Part shown: positions 1 through 8,705 of the stretch, piece by piece
Layout: each line of letters begins with the position of its first letter
Position numbering within the stretch: position 1 is the stretch's first letter
DNA from: Herpetosiphon aurantiacus DSM 785
GTDB lineage: Bacteria > Chloroflexota > Chloroflexia > Chloroflexales > Herpetosiphonaceae
Assembly (NCBI GenBank): GCA_000018565.1
Contig: CP000875.1
Location: 3,611,199-3,675,198 of the forward strand
Direction: 5' to 3'
Length of the DNA stretch: 64,000 bases
Made by a program: the position numbers and the translations under genes
Notes under the pieces: generated by a model
The model's database searches: none
Told to the model about the DNA's origin: nothing
Seen by the model: the letters and a program-made list of their open reading frames with translations, nothing else

Positions 1-115
1 TGAGTTTGGCGGTTTGGCCTTGGGTGGTTGGGGCGGCTTGTTCAGCACCGCAACTTGCCAAGATAAACAGCGAAAGGAAGCTAATAATCCACCAGCGCCG
101 CATAGCGTTATCCAT
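1..115 (-). CDS. Lipoprotein N-terminus, cut by window edge
   Basis: The minus strand is open from ATG at 115 to the window start. It reads a basic start (MDNAMRRWW), a hydrophobic stretch (IISFLSLFILA) and a lipobox ending in SC, followed by a Thr/Gln/Ala-rich linker, which is the pattern of a lipoprotein signal peptide cleaved before Cys. A second in-frame ATG at 103 (MRRWW) is the likelier start, because GAGG (116-119 complement) touches the first ATG but lies 12 nt from the second. Only about 38 codons are visible, so function cannot be given. The gene runs divergently from deoB. Confidence 0.6.
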   Translation of the reverse strand, partial: MDNAMRRWWIISFLSLFILASCGAEQAAPTTQGQTAKL

Positions 116-255
116 CCTCGACTACATGAATCCAACGAGTATTCTACCATCGATCGTTTGGCTATCTCGGATATACTACTATTCTCTGCAAAAACGCTGC
201 TTCTGAGCGAGCGCTGAAGGTTGTATGATCAGTACGTTTTACAAGGAGTCTTAGG

Positions 256-1431
256 ATGGATATTAAACGGGTAACGGTGATTGTTTTGGATGGTGTGGGA
301 ATTGGCGAAGCACCTGATGCCGACGAATATGGCGATGTAGGCAGCCACTCGTTGGCCAACACAGCCGCAGCTATCAATGGGCTTGATCTGCCCAATATGG
401 CAGCACTAGGGCTTGGTTGCATTAGCGAAATGCAGGGTGTCGCCTGCCCTGAATCTTTTAGTGGCAGCTATGGCAAAATGCAACCGCTATCAAAAGGCAA
501 AGATACAGTTTCAGGTCACTGGGAGATGATGGGCATCGTCTTGCCAACACCATTTCCGGTGTATCCCGATGGCTTTCCGGCAGCAGTAATTGAGCCATTT
601 AAACAAAAAATTGGGCGTGGCGTGCTGGGCAATAAATCAGCCTCAGGCACTGATATTCTTGAAGAATTAGGCATGGAACACATTCGCACGGGTGATCCAA
701 TTGTCTATACCTCAGCTGATAGTGTTTTTCAAATTGCGGCCCATGAAGACGTGATTACTCCCAAAGAGTTGTATGCAATGTGCGAAATCGCGCGTGAGAT
801 CTTGGTTGGAGAGCATGCGGTTGGGCGGGTGATTGCGCGGCCATTTATTGGCGATAGTCCCGAAACCTTTAAGCGCACCATTCGCCGCCACGATTATGCC
901 CTGACCCCAGAAACCCCCACCATTTTGGATAAAGTAGTAGCGGCAGGCAAACAAGTCTATTCAGTTGGCAAAATCGATGATATTTTTGGCAATCGCGGCA
1001 TCAGCGTTTCCAACCATACCGTTGATAATGCGGCCAGTTTAGAGGCAGTGCTTGAATTTCTCGATGTGGATTTTGAAGGGCTGTTGTTTGCCAACTTCAT
1101 CGAGTTTGATATGATCTATGGCCATCGCAATGATCCGGTTGGCTATGCCAACGCCTTGAAGGCAGTTGATCAGCGTTTGCCTGAGCTACAAGCCAAATTA
1201 CGGGCGGGCGATCTGGTGGTAATTACCGCCGATCATGGCGTTGACCCAACCACCCCTGGCTCGAACCACAGCCGTGAATATGTTCCGCTATTGGTTTTTG
1301 GCCCCGAAGTGCGTAGCGGAGTCAATTTGGGAACTCGTCAGACCCTGAGCGACTTGGCGGCAACGATTGCTGAGATTTTCGGGCTAGAGCAACCACTGCA
1401 TGGCACAAGTTTCCTCAGTGAACTACAATAA
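256..1431 (+). CDS. deoB: Phosphopentomutase DeoB
   Basis: Cytosolic metalloenzyme interconverting (deoxy)ribose 1-phosphate and 5-phosphate in nucleoside salvage. The 391-residue length is usual for the family. The alkaline-phosphatase-superfamily start VLDGVGIGEAPDA carries the first metal-binding Asp, followed by DVGSHSLANTA. VSGHWEMMG is the DeoB-specific segment around the catalytic region, and VVITADHGVDPTTPGSNHS near residues 318-338 gives the C-terminal metal ligands (DH and H). ATG at 256 is preceded by AAGGAGT at a normal distance. It appears monocistronic, ending in a clear terminator (1460-1490). No other deo or pnp gene is adjacent. Confidence 0.95.
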   Translation: MDIKRVTVIVLDGVGIGEAPDADEYGDVGSHSLANTAAAINGLDLPNMAALGLGCISEMQGVACPESFSGSYGKMQPLSKGKDTVSGHWEMMGIVLPTPFPVYPDGFPAAVIEPFKQKIGRGVLGNKSASGTDILEELGMEHIRTGDPIVYTSADSVFQIAAHEDVITPKELYAMCEIAREILVGEHAVGRVIARPFIGDSPETFKRTIRRHDYALTPETPTILDKVVAAGKQVYSVGKIDDIFGNRGISVSNHTVDNAASLEAVLEFLDVDFEGLLFANFIEFDMIYGHRNDPVGYANALKAVDQRLPELQAKLRAGDLVVITADHGVDPTTPGSNHSREYVPLLVFGPEVRSGVNLGTRQTLSDLAATIAEIFGLEQPLHGTSFLSELQ

Positions 1432-1459
1432 TTTAGCATCGATCAAATTGGTCAAATGC

Positions 1460-1490
1460 AAAAACCTATCTCGCACGAGGTAGGTTTTTT
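1460..1490 (+). terminator. Intrinsic terminator after deoB
   Basis: AAAAACCTATCTC and GAGGTAGGTTTTT pair over 13 bp (one G-U) around a GCAC loop, running into a T-tract. It lies 29 bp after the deoB stop. The A-rich 5' arm makes it potentially bidirectional. Confidence 0.85.
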
Positions 1491-1595
1491 GCGACAACTG
1501 GCGTGATACCGTATGACTTCAGATATCTCTAGTGATACCATGCTAGTACATCGTTCATCCAGCAACCATGCTGTGGGTCTAGAAGGAATCGTACT

Positions 1596-2531
1596 ATGCA
1601 ATTACGTCAACTCGGTAAGTCGGAATTACGGATTCCTAAAGTAGTGATTGGGGGCAATGTATTTGGCTGGACGGTTGATCGCGCCCAAACATTTCGTTTG
1701 CTTGATGCCTTTGTTGCTGCAGGGCTTAACACAATTGATACTGCCGATGTTTATTCGGCATGGGTCGAAGGTAACCAAGGTGGCGAATCGGAAACGCTGA
1801 TTGGAGAATGGATTAAGCAACGCCAGCGTCGCGATGATTTGATTATTCTGAGCAAAGTTGGAGCTGGCACAGGTTTAGCCAAGGCGCATATTGCCCAGGC
1901 AATCGATGCCTCATTACAACGGCTTCAAACTGACTATCTTGATTTATATCAAGCGCATGTTGATGATGCCAATACTCCGTTAGATCAAACGCTTAGCGCA
2001 TTTGCCGAGCTAATCCAACAAGGCAAAATACGCGTGATTGGGGCATCGAACTATAGCGCTGAACGACTACAAGCTGCCTTAGCAATCAGCCAAGAGCTGA
2101 ATATACCACGCTATGAAAGCCTTCAACCGCTATACAACCTATACGATCGTGAAGCATACGAAGCACAGTTAGAAACAGTTTGCCAAGAAGCAGATTTGGG
2201 TGTTATTCCCTATTCAACCTTAGCATCAGGCTTTTTAACCGGCAAATACCGTAGCGAAGCCGATTTGAGCCAAAGCGCCCGTGGTTCGCGAGTGCGGAGC
2301 TATCTCAATCCACGTGGCTGGATTATTCTTAAGGCGCTTGATGAGGTGGCGGCTGAAGTTCAAGCGACACCTGGCCAAGTTGCCTTAGCGTGGCAAATTG
2401 CCCGTCCTAGCATCACCGCGCCAATTGCTAGTGCCACCAACCTCGATCAAGTCAACGATCTGATTAAGGCGGCCCAACTTGAATTAACCTCAAGCATGAT
2501 TGATTATTTAAACCAAGCTAGCCAAGCCTAA
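1596..2531 (+). CDS. Aldo/keto reductase
   Basis: NAD(P)H-dependent (alpha/beta)8-barrel oxidoreductase, 311 residues. Family marks: MQLRQLGKSELRIPKVVIGG start, NTIDTADVYSAW with the catalytic Asp and Tyr, LIILSKVGAG with the active-site Lys, LDLYQAHVDD (the usual His), IRVIGASNYS, and a C-terminal cofactor loop (ITAPIASATNLDQ). The SQSARGSRVRSYLN segment is typical of the subgroup of bacterial AKRs of unknown substrate (YajO/Tas-like). GAAGGA lies 9 nt before the ATG. No neighbour points to a substrate. Confidence 0.9.
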   Translation: MQLRQLGKSELRIPKVVIGGNVFGWTVDRAQTFRLLDAFVAAGLNTIDTADVYSAWVEGNQGGESETLIGEWIKQRQRRDDLIILSKVGAGTGLAKAHIAQAIDASLQRLQTDYLDLYQAHVDDANTPLDQTLSAFAELIQQGKIRVIGASNYSAERLQAALAISQELNIPRYESLQPLYNLYDREAYEAQLETVCQEADLGVIPYSTLASGFLTGKYRSEADLSQSARGSRVRSYLNPRGWIILKALDEVAAEVQATPGQVALAWQIARPSITAPIASATNLDQVNDLIKAAQLELTSSMIDYLNQASQA

Positions 2532-2780
2532 TTAGTTAACTACGCTGCATTGCTAGACTGTCAACAGTTAACGACATGTCTAGCAACAGCACATGCAGTA
2601 ATTAGCAGCTTTGGCGATATCAATGATTGGCGATCAAGTATTTGCATAAGTGTAGAGTTCAGTGCATAATGCTAGCCATCTGCATTTTAGCGCCGCCTAC
2701 CTCAATGAACCAACCACAGGTAATTCCAATGACACCCACAATCATTTGGTAGGGTTTGGCATAGCGCTCAAGGAGGACTG

Positions 2781-5700
2781 GTGAATCGTTTCCTACCACG
2801 TTGGGCTGTGTTATTGAGCTTACTCACCTTGGTGATTAGCTTATTTGCGCAGCCATTAGCCACGACAGCTCAAAAAGCTCCACTAACAACTGATTATGCC
2901 CCTGCGACGAGCGACAGTGTTGCCCCAGTCGCAACGCCTTCGCATCGCTTGATTATCGAGTTGCAATCGCCAGCATTGGCTGCATGGAGCAAAAACACCA
3001 ATAAAGCTCGCAACGCCAACCAACGTTTGGATCTGAAGGCGGCTGATGCCCAAACCTACCTGGCGCAACTCGAAGCTGAACAAAATCGCTTCGTAACTGA
3101 TATGCGCCAAGCCTTGCCTGGAGCCAGCGTCGAACGCTTTGTCAATGAATTTGGCGACCTCGACGAACTGCGCTATAGCGTGGTGTTTAACGGGATGACC
3201 GTCAACGTTGGCAATACCAAACGTGATGACGCTCGCAAAATTCTGGAAGCCTTGCCCAATGTCAAGGGTGTCTATCTCGACTTACCACAGCAAGCCGATT
3301 TGCATGTAAGCAACACCCTAATTGGTTCGCCAGCCTTGTGGAGCAGCTCGGCAATTGGTGGCCGCAACAACGCTGGAGCAGGCATCAAAATTGCCTCGAT
3401 GGACGGTGGCGTGCATAAAGATGCCCCTATGTTCAGTGGCACGGGCTACAGCTACCCTGCGGGCTATCCAGCCAATGGTTTGGGTTTGACCCAAAACAAC
3501 AACGGTAAAATTATCGCCTCACGCACCTACTTCCGCACTTGGGATGGCCCCGCTGATGGCGACCAAAACCCATGGCCAGGCACGAATGGCACACCGCACG
3601 GGGTGCACACCGCTGGGATTGCCGCTGGCGATGTCGTAACCGCAACCTTTGGTGGCCTGAATTTGCCATCAACGAGTGGGGTTGCGCCTAAAGCATGGGT
3701 TATGAGCTATCGCGTGTTCTATGCCAGCGTCAATGGCATTGGCTCGTTCTACAATGCTGAAGGGATTGCTGCACTCGAAGATATCGTGGCTGATGAGGCT
3801 GATGTCGTTAATAACTCATGGGGCGGTGGCCCTGGCAGCATCGGCGGCGAATTCGATGCGCTTGATACAGCCTTGATCAACACCTCAAATGCTGGAATTT
3901 TTGTTTCAATGTCGGCAGGCAATGCTGGCCCCAACAAAGGCACCAGCGATCATCCTTCCGATGAATATATTGTGGTGGCGGCCAGCACGACCCAAGCAAC
4001 CTTTGCTGCTGGGCAGTTGAATGTGACCCAACCAACCCCAATTTCACCAACCTTGCAAACAATTCCGATTGCGGCTGCGAGCTTTGGCGGGCCAATTAAT
4101 GCCCTTGTTAGCAACAACTACCTGCCTGCTAGCGTGATTTCGCCAACCAATGCGCTTGGCTGTAGCCCATTCGCGCCAACGACCTTTACCGGCAAGATCG
4201 CCTTGATTCAACGTGGTACGTGTGAATTCGGGGTTAAAGCGCTGAATGCTCAAAACGGCGGCGCAAGCTTTGTGATTATTTACAACAATGCTGCCAATGG
4301 CAACACCTTGATCAACATGGGTGCTGGTGCAGTTGGTGCGCAAGTCACTATTCCGGCAATTATGATTGGCTTTAACCAAGGGACTGGTTTGGTCAATTGG
4401 TACGCTCAACATGGCGCTGCGTCAGTTGCCGAAATCAACCCATCGACCTATCTTGCCCCAAGCACTGCCGATGTGATTGCTGGCTTTAGTAGCCGTGGCC
4501 CTGGCGTTGGCGATGTGTTGAAACCAGATGTTACCGCACCTGGGGTTAATATTCTTTCCCATGGCTATACACCTGGGGCCAGCGGCGAAGCCCGCCACCT
4601 TGGCTATGGCACTGCCTCGGGCACGTCGATGGCTGCGCCACACGTTGCTGGTGCTGCTGCCTTGTTGCGCCAAGCTCATCCCAGCTGGACCAATGACCAA
4701 ATCAAATCGGCTTTGATGAGCACCTCAAAGTATATTGGGGTGACGGTTGCTGATGGTTCGCCAGCTCAACCCTTGGATATGGGCGCTGGTCGGATCGATT
4801 TGAGCAAAGCCAGTGATCCAGGCGTTTTCTTAAGCCCACCAAGCTTGAGCTTTGGTCAAGTATTGACCGGTACAACCAAGTCGATTCTGGTGACGGTGAC
4901 CAACGCTACCAATGTTGCTGAAACCTACAACATTAGCACCCAATACACGGGCGGCGGTTTTAACAACATTACCCCAATGGCTGGGGTAACACTCGCTTCA
5001 AACACCATTGCCGTACCAGCCAATGGTAGTGCCCAATTTACGGTTACCTTCAATAGTATGGCTGGGCGTGGCTATGGCGATAATCAAGGCTTTATTGTGC
5101 TTGATGGCCCAAATCACGATGCCCACATGCCTGCATGGGCACGTGTAACCAAGCCAATGGCCAATGTTGATGTGTTGGTGATTGATAACGATGGTAGTGC
5201 TTCGCTTGGCGGTGCCTATATCGATGTTACCCGCTACTACACCGAGACCCTTGAAGCAATTGGCTTGACCTATGACGTTTTGGATGCTGATGATTTGGCT
5301 GGCAGCGTAACGACCTTCTTGCCACCAGCTGAACAACTCTATCCATACAAGGCGATTCTCTACTTCACTGGCAATTACAACCGCCGCAATGGTGAGTTTA
5401 CGGTCGCCACACCATTAACCGCCTTGGATATGGATCGCTTGACCGAGTATGCCAACAATGGCGGGACGATCATCGCCATGGGTCAGAATTTGGCGCAAGT
5501 GCTCAACTCAACCAGCTCCACCACCGAATCATTCTTCTATAGTACGGTGTTGAGTGGTGAATACGTTCGGGCCAATATCAACTCATCGAATGCGATGACG
5601 GTTACATCGCTGATCACTGCCACAACCCAAGCACCACAAGTCTTCCAAACCATGGAGATTGATATTGATGCTAGCGAGACTGCTGGCGGCGGCGCTCGTA

Positions 5701-6263
5701 ACCAAACCAGCGTTGATGCGCTTGAGTCGCTCTATGGTACCGACTTCGATCCCAATCGCGATCCATTAATTCGCTCATTGTTCTCAATCGAAGGCGAAGA
5801 AGATGTAACGGCTGGGCGGCTGCATCGTGCCCAACCAAGCCTGGAAACCCCAGGTATCAGCTATCTCGGACGCACCATCTACACCACCTTTGGTTTAGAA
5901 GGGGTCAATAACTTGGGTGATACCACCAGCCGTGAAGCGTTGCTCGAAACCTTCTTCAAGGTCTTGTGGGATGATGCAACCAGCATGATCATGCCAACCT
6001 CAGTCGGCTCAAAAGTATGGCTCGACGTTGATTTGACCTCGGAATATGATGCTGTGCCAGTTGAATATCGCTGGGACTTCGGCGATGGTTCAGCCTATAT
6101 GACGGTACCAGCAGGTACTCCGGTGGCTCATAGCTATGCAACACCAGGCCAAGTCTACACTGTTCGGGTGGAAGTAACCGACAGCTATGGCAATAAGACC
6201 TTGGCAACCCGCCAAGTTACCGCACCATGGGGTGTCTACTTACCAGTGGTTACCAAAAACTAG
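2781..6263 (+). CDS. Secreted S8 subtilisin-family serine protease with PA and PKD domains
   Basis: Extracellular protease of 1160 residues. GTG start preceded by AGGAGG with a short 4-nt spacer. Order: signal peptide (about 1-30), propeptide (about 50-165), S8 catalytic domain with Asp208 (SMDGGV), His273 (HGVHTAG) and Ser616 (SGTSMAAP); a PA domain is inserted between His and Ser (about 454-540, TGKIALIQRGTCEFGVKALN). C-terminal to the catalytic domain come an Ig-like region (about 680-790), a GATase-like region of unknown role (about 795-920) and a PKD domain (about 1075-1143, YRWDFGDG, VRVEVTDSYGN). The protein ends in WGVYLPVVTKN, a tail resembling that of the protein at 63511. Likely part of a predatory or scavenging secretome; this last point is inference. 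Confidence 0.95.
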   Translation: MNRFLPRWAVLLSLLTLVISLFAQPLATTAQKAPLTTDYAPATSDSVAPVATPSHRLIIELQSPALAAWSKNTNKARNANQRLDLKAADAQTYLAQLEAEQNRFVTDMRQALPGASVERFVNEFGDLDELRYSVVFNGMTVNVGNTKRDDARKILEALPNVKGVYLDLPQQADLHVSNTLIGSPALWSSSAIGGRNNAGAGIKIASMDGGVHKDAPMFSGTGYSYPAGYPANGLGLTQNNNGKIIASRTYFRTWDGPADGDQNPWPGTNGTPHGVHTAGIAAGDVVTATFGGLNLPSTSGVAPKAWVMSYRVFYASVNGIGSFYNAEGIAALEDIVADEADVVNNSWGGGPGSIGGEFDALDTALINTSNAGIFVSMSAGNAGPNKGTSDHPSDEYIVVAASTTQATFAAGQLNVTQPTPISPTLQTIPIAAASFGGPINALVSNNYLPASVISPTNALGCSPFAPTTFTGKIALIQRGTCEFGVKALNAQNGGASFVIIYNNAANGNTLINMGAGAVGAQVTIPAIMIGFNQGTGLVNWYAQHGAASVAEINPSTYLAPSTADVIAGFSSRGPGVGDVLKPDVTAPGVNILSHGYTPGASGEARHLGYGTASGTSMAAPHVAGAAALLRQAHPSWTNDQIKSALMSTSKYIGVTVADGSPAQPLDMGAGRIDLSKASDPGVFLSPPSLSFGQVLTGTTKSILVTVTNATNVAETYNISTQYTGGGFNNITPMAGVTLASNTIAVPANGSAQFTVTFNSMAGRGYGDNQGFIVLDGPNHDAHMPAWARVTKPMANVDVLVIDNDGSASLGGAYIDVTRYYTETLEAIGLTYDVLDADDLAGSVTTFLPPAEQLYPYKAILYFTGNYNRRNGEFTVATPLTALDMDRLTEYANNGGTIIAMGQNLAQVLNSTSSTTESFFYSTVLSGEYVRANINSSNAMTVTSLITATTQAPQVFQTMEIDIDASETAGGGARNQTSVDALESLYGTDFDPNRDPLIRSLFSIEGEEDVTAGRLHRAQPSLETPGISYLGRTIYTTFGLEGVNNLGDTTSREALLETFFKVLWDDATSMIMPTSVGSKVWLDVDLTSEYDAVPVEYRWDFGDGSAYMTVPAGTPVAHSYATPGQVYTVRVEVTDSYGNKTLATRQVTAPWGVYLPVVTKN

Positions 6264-6288
6264 CCATTGATCGTTAGTTGATTCCTGC

Positions 6289-6328
6289 GACAGGCGTTTG
6301 GTGTTGTACCAAACGCCTGTCAGTTTTT
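6289..6328 (+). terminator. Strong intrinsic terminator after protease
   Basis: Perfect 14-bp stem GACAGGCGTTTGGT / ACCAAACGCCTGTC with a 5-nt loop (GTTGT) followed by a short T-run, 25 bp after the protease stop. Confidence 0.9.
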
Positions 6329-6340
6329 AGTCCATTAAAT

Positions 6341-6385
6341 AAAAAAAGCCCCGCGACCAATGGCTGAACACTGATCGCGGGGCTT
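6341..6385 (-). terminator. Intrinsic terminator after thrS
   Basis: On the minus strand AAGCCCCGCGA pairs with TCGCGGGGCTT (11 bp, 18-nt loop) followed by a run of seven T, immediately after the thrS stop codon. Back-to-back with the protease terminator it insulates two convergent units. Confidence 0.9.
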
Positions 6386-6392
6386 CGCTTAA

Positions 6393-8207
6393 TTATTGGT
6401 AATTGGCAACTTCGTCCTTGATCCGCGCGATGAACTCATCGACGCTAATGGAGCCGAGGTCGCCACCAGAGCGTTGACGCACCGCCACAGCTCCCGCTTC
6501 CTCTTCTTTATCGCCCACCACCAACATATACGGAATCTTCAGCTTTTGGGCATCGCGAATCTTAGCATTCATCCGGTTGTTGCTGGCATCAACTTCAACC
6601 CGCAAGCCTTGAGCATTCAATTTGGCCGCCACCGACTCCGCATAGGCCACATGCCGATCGGTAATTGGCACTAACGTTACTTGAACTGGAGCCAACCAGA
6701 CCGGAAACGCCCCTGCATATTGTTCGATCAACGTGCCCACAAAGCGCTCGATCGAGCCAAACGGCGCACGGTGAATCATAATTGGCCGATGCTTTTGGCC
6801 ATCTTCGCCCGTGTACTCAATTTCAAAGCGCTCAGGCAAGTTGTAATCGACCTGCACCGTGCCAAGCTGCCACTGGCGACCAAGCACATCACGGAAGATA
6901 AAGTCGAGTTTTGGCCCATAGAATGCTGCTTCGCCTTCGACCACAATATAATTGAGGCCTTTCTTTTCGGCAGCATTGATGATCGCATTTTGAGCTTTTT
7001 CCCAGACCTCATCCGAACCGATGTACTTGGGATTGCCCACCTCGCGCAAGCCGACCCGCGCTTGGAAATCCTTCAAGCCCATCGTGCCAAACACGAAGAG
7101 AATCAAGTCAACGACTTTCAAAAATTCTGCTTCGAGCTGATCGGGCGTGACGAACAGGTGCGAATCATCGACCGTGAACGAGCGTACCCGCAGCAAACCC
7201 GTTAATTCGCCACTATGTTCGTAGCGATACACCGTACCAAATTCGGCCAAGCGCAAGGGCAAATCGCGATACGAACGTGGTTCGCTAGCATAAATTTCAA
7301 TATGATGCGGGCAGTTCATCGGCTTGAGCAGATAAATTTCGCCCTCTGGATTTTCCGTGTCATCATTTTCAATTTCGCGCATCGGCGGGAAAATGCCATC
7401 GCGATAGGTATACCAGTGCCCGCTCGTTTTGTAAAGATCGATCTTGCCCATATGTGGCGTGACGACTGGCAAGTAGCCGCGTTCGATTTGAGCTTGGCGC
7501 AAAAATCGCTCCAAAACATCGCGCAAAATTGCACCTTTGGGCAACCACAAAGCCAAGCCAGCCCCAACTTTTTGCGAGAAGGTGAACAAGCCTAATTCGC
7601 GGCCAAGCTTGCGGTGATCACGCTTTTTAGCTTCTTCTTGCTGCCACAAATAATGATCAAGCTCCTCTTTTGATGGCCAGACCGTCCCATAAATCCGTTG
7701 CAACATTGGGCGTTTTTCATCGCCACGCCAGTATGCGCCCGAAACTCGCAGCAACTTAAAGCCATTCGGCGGAATATCGCCCAAACTTTCGACGTGTGGG
7801 CCTTTGCACAAATCTTCAAACGAATCGTGTTTGTAGGTTGAGATGATCGTATCGCTGGCAGCGGCTTTCTCACCATATTCATCCTCGCCCTTCGCCAAGC
7901 CTGCGATCAACTCAAGTTTGTAGGGCTGATTCTTAAACAATTCGCGGGCTTCATCTGCTGAAACTTCACGATAAGCAAAGCGATGTTTGGCCTTGATAAT
8001 TTTGCGCATCTTGGCCTCGATATCTTTGAGATCATCGGGCGTTAATGGCCGTGGCAGATCAAAATCGTAGTAAAAACCATTTTCAACCGGCGGGCCGATC
8101 GCAATCTTGCCCTCAGGGAAAATTTCGAGCACAGCTTGGGCCAACACGTGCGCCGTCGAGTGGCGCAAGCGATACAGTGGATCATTATCTGGATTGACTG
8201 GTGGCAT
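6393..8207 (-). CDS. thrS: Threonyl-tRNA synthetase lacking the N-terminal TGS domain
   Basis: Charges tRNA-Thr. At 604 residues it begins almost directly with the editing (N2) domain: HSTAH at about 16-20 and CKGPH are the HxxxH and C/H editing-site motifs. The class II core follows with motif 2/zinc region KPMNCPHHIEIY, RYEHSGELTGLLRVRSFTVDD and motif 3 (HRAPFGSIERFVGTLIEQ), then the anticodon-binding domain (about 500-600). The usual roughly 60-residue TGS (N1) domain is absent. ATG is preceded by AGGAGTTTTCTT. It is the last gene of a minus-strand unit that begins with a threonine T-box at 9339-9606, so readthrough of that leader probably controls it. Confidence 0.96.
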   Translation of the reverse strand: MPPVNPDNDPLYRLRHSTAHVLAQAVLEIFPEGKIAIGPPVENGFYYDFDLPRPLTPDDLKDIEAKMRKIIKAKHRFAYREVSADEARELFKNQPYKLELIAGLAKGEDEYGEKAAASDTIISTYKHDSFEDLCKGPHVESLGDIPPNGFKLLRVSGAYWRGDEKRPMLQRIYGTVWPSKEELDHYLWQQEEAKKRDHRKLGRELGLFTFSQKVGAGLALWLPKGAILRDVLERFLRQAQIERGYLPVVTPHMGKIDLYKTSGHWYTYRDGIFPPMREIENDDTENPEGEIYLLKPMNCPHHIEIYASEPRSYRDLPLRLAEFGTVYRYEHSGELTGLLRVRSFTVDDSHLFVTPDQLEAEFLKVVDLILFVFGTMGLKDFQARVGLREVGNPKYIGSDEVWEKAQNAIINAAEKKGLNYIVVEGEAAFYGPKLDFIFRDVLGRQWQLGTVQVDYNLPERFEIEYTGEDGQKHRPIMIHRAPFGSIERFVGTLIEQYAGAFPVWLAPVQVTLVPITDRHVAYAESVAAKLNAQGLRVEVDASNNRMNAKIRDAQKLKIPYMLVVGDKEEEAGAVAVRQRSGGDLGSISVDEFIARIKDEVANYQ

Positions 8208-8218
8208 AAGAAAACTCC

Positions 8219-8340
8219 TAGAAAGTCAAAAGGCAAAGGTCAAAAGGCAAAATGCCTACGATGTTAATTTTTGGTTATTGACTGATCAGAAGGTTTTATA
8301 AAAGCTTTTGACTTTTGCCTTCTGATTTTTGACTTTAATC
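8219..8340. repeat. Heptanucleotide (AAAGKCA)n repeat block, inverted halves
   Basis: The gap between the 74-residue gene and thrS consists of 7-nt-period units (AAAGTCA, AAAGGCA, AAGGTCA) on the left and the complementary form (TTTTGACTTTTGCCTTC) on the right, so the transcript could fold on itself. Related blocks occur at 8638-8680, 29640-29785, 40105-40230 and about 59795-59830. They resemble the short heptanucleotide repeats known from filamentous cyanobacteria. Confidence 0.7.
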
Positions 8341-8565
8341 TTACCAACATGGCATGAGATGGCGTGGTGCTTCTGGTTGGTGGGCCAAATCGCGCTGATA
8401 GACCAATTTGAGCATAGCGGCGCGATACTCAGCACTTTCGATCAGTTGCCAACCTTCGGCTAATAATTGCGCATCCATCGCGGCGCGGTCGGGCCATTCG
8501 CGAGCCTCGGCAGCACAGGGAGCATCGCCCTGAACTGGGGCATAGGCAATTAAATATTCCAACAT
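8341..8565 (-). CDS. Small hypothetical protein, 74 aa
   Basis: Starts MLEYLIAYAPVQG and is preceded by a good ribosome-binding site (AAAGGAGC, 7 nt before ATG). No signal peptide or membrane segment; mixed acidic/aromatic composition with two Cys (one near residue 17, one at the penultimate position). I do not recognise the family. It sits between the 201-residue membrane protein and thrS on the same strand, so it is probably part of the threonine T-box transcript. The strong RBS and the position are the main evidence that it is a real gene. Confidence 0.6.
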   Translation of the reverse strand: MLEYLIAYAPVQGDAPCAAEAREWPDRAAMDAQLLAEGWQLIESAEYRAAMLKLVYQRDLAHQPEAPRHLMPCW

Positions 8566-8705
8566 TGTTCTGCTCCTTTAAGTGATTAATTGTGGCAGTA
8601 TCACTTTCGTCCAGAACGATCACCCCCCTTCTTATAAGTCAGAAGGCAAAAATCAAAAGGCAAAATAGGCTAACCTATGTTCTATGCTCTTTGTTCTATG
8701 CTCTG

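Noticed and set aside
6681-7205. 174-residue plus-strand frame opposite thrS
   Set aside because: Shadow of a strongly supported minus-strand gene; no RBS or family marks.
8219-8340. Possible CRISPR array in the heptanucleotide blocks
   Set aside because: Repeat unit is 7 nt with no unique spacers of constant length and no cas genes nearby.
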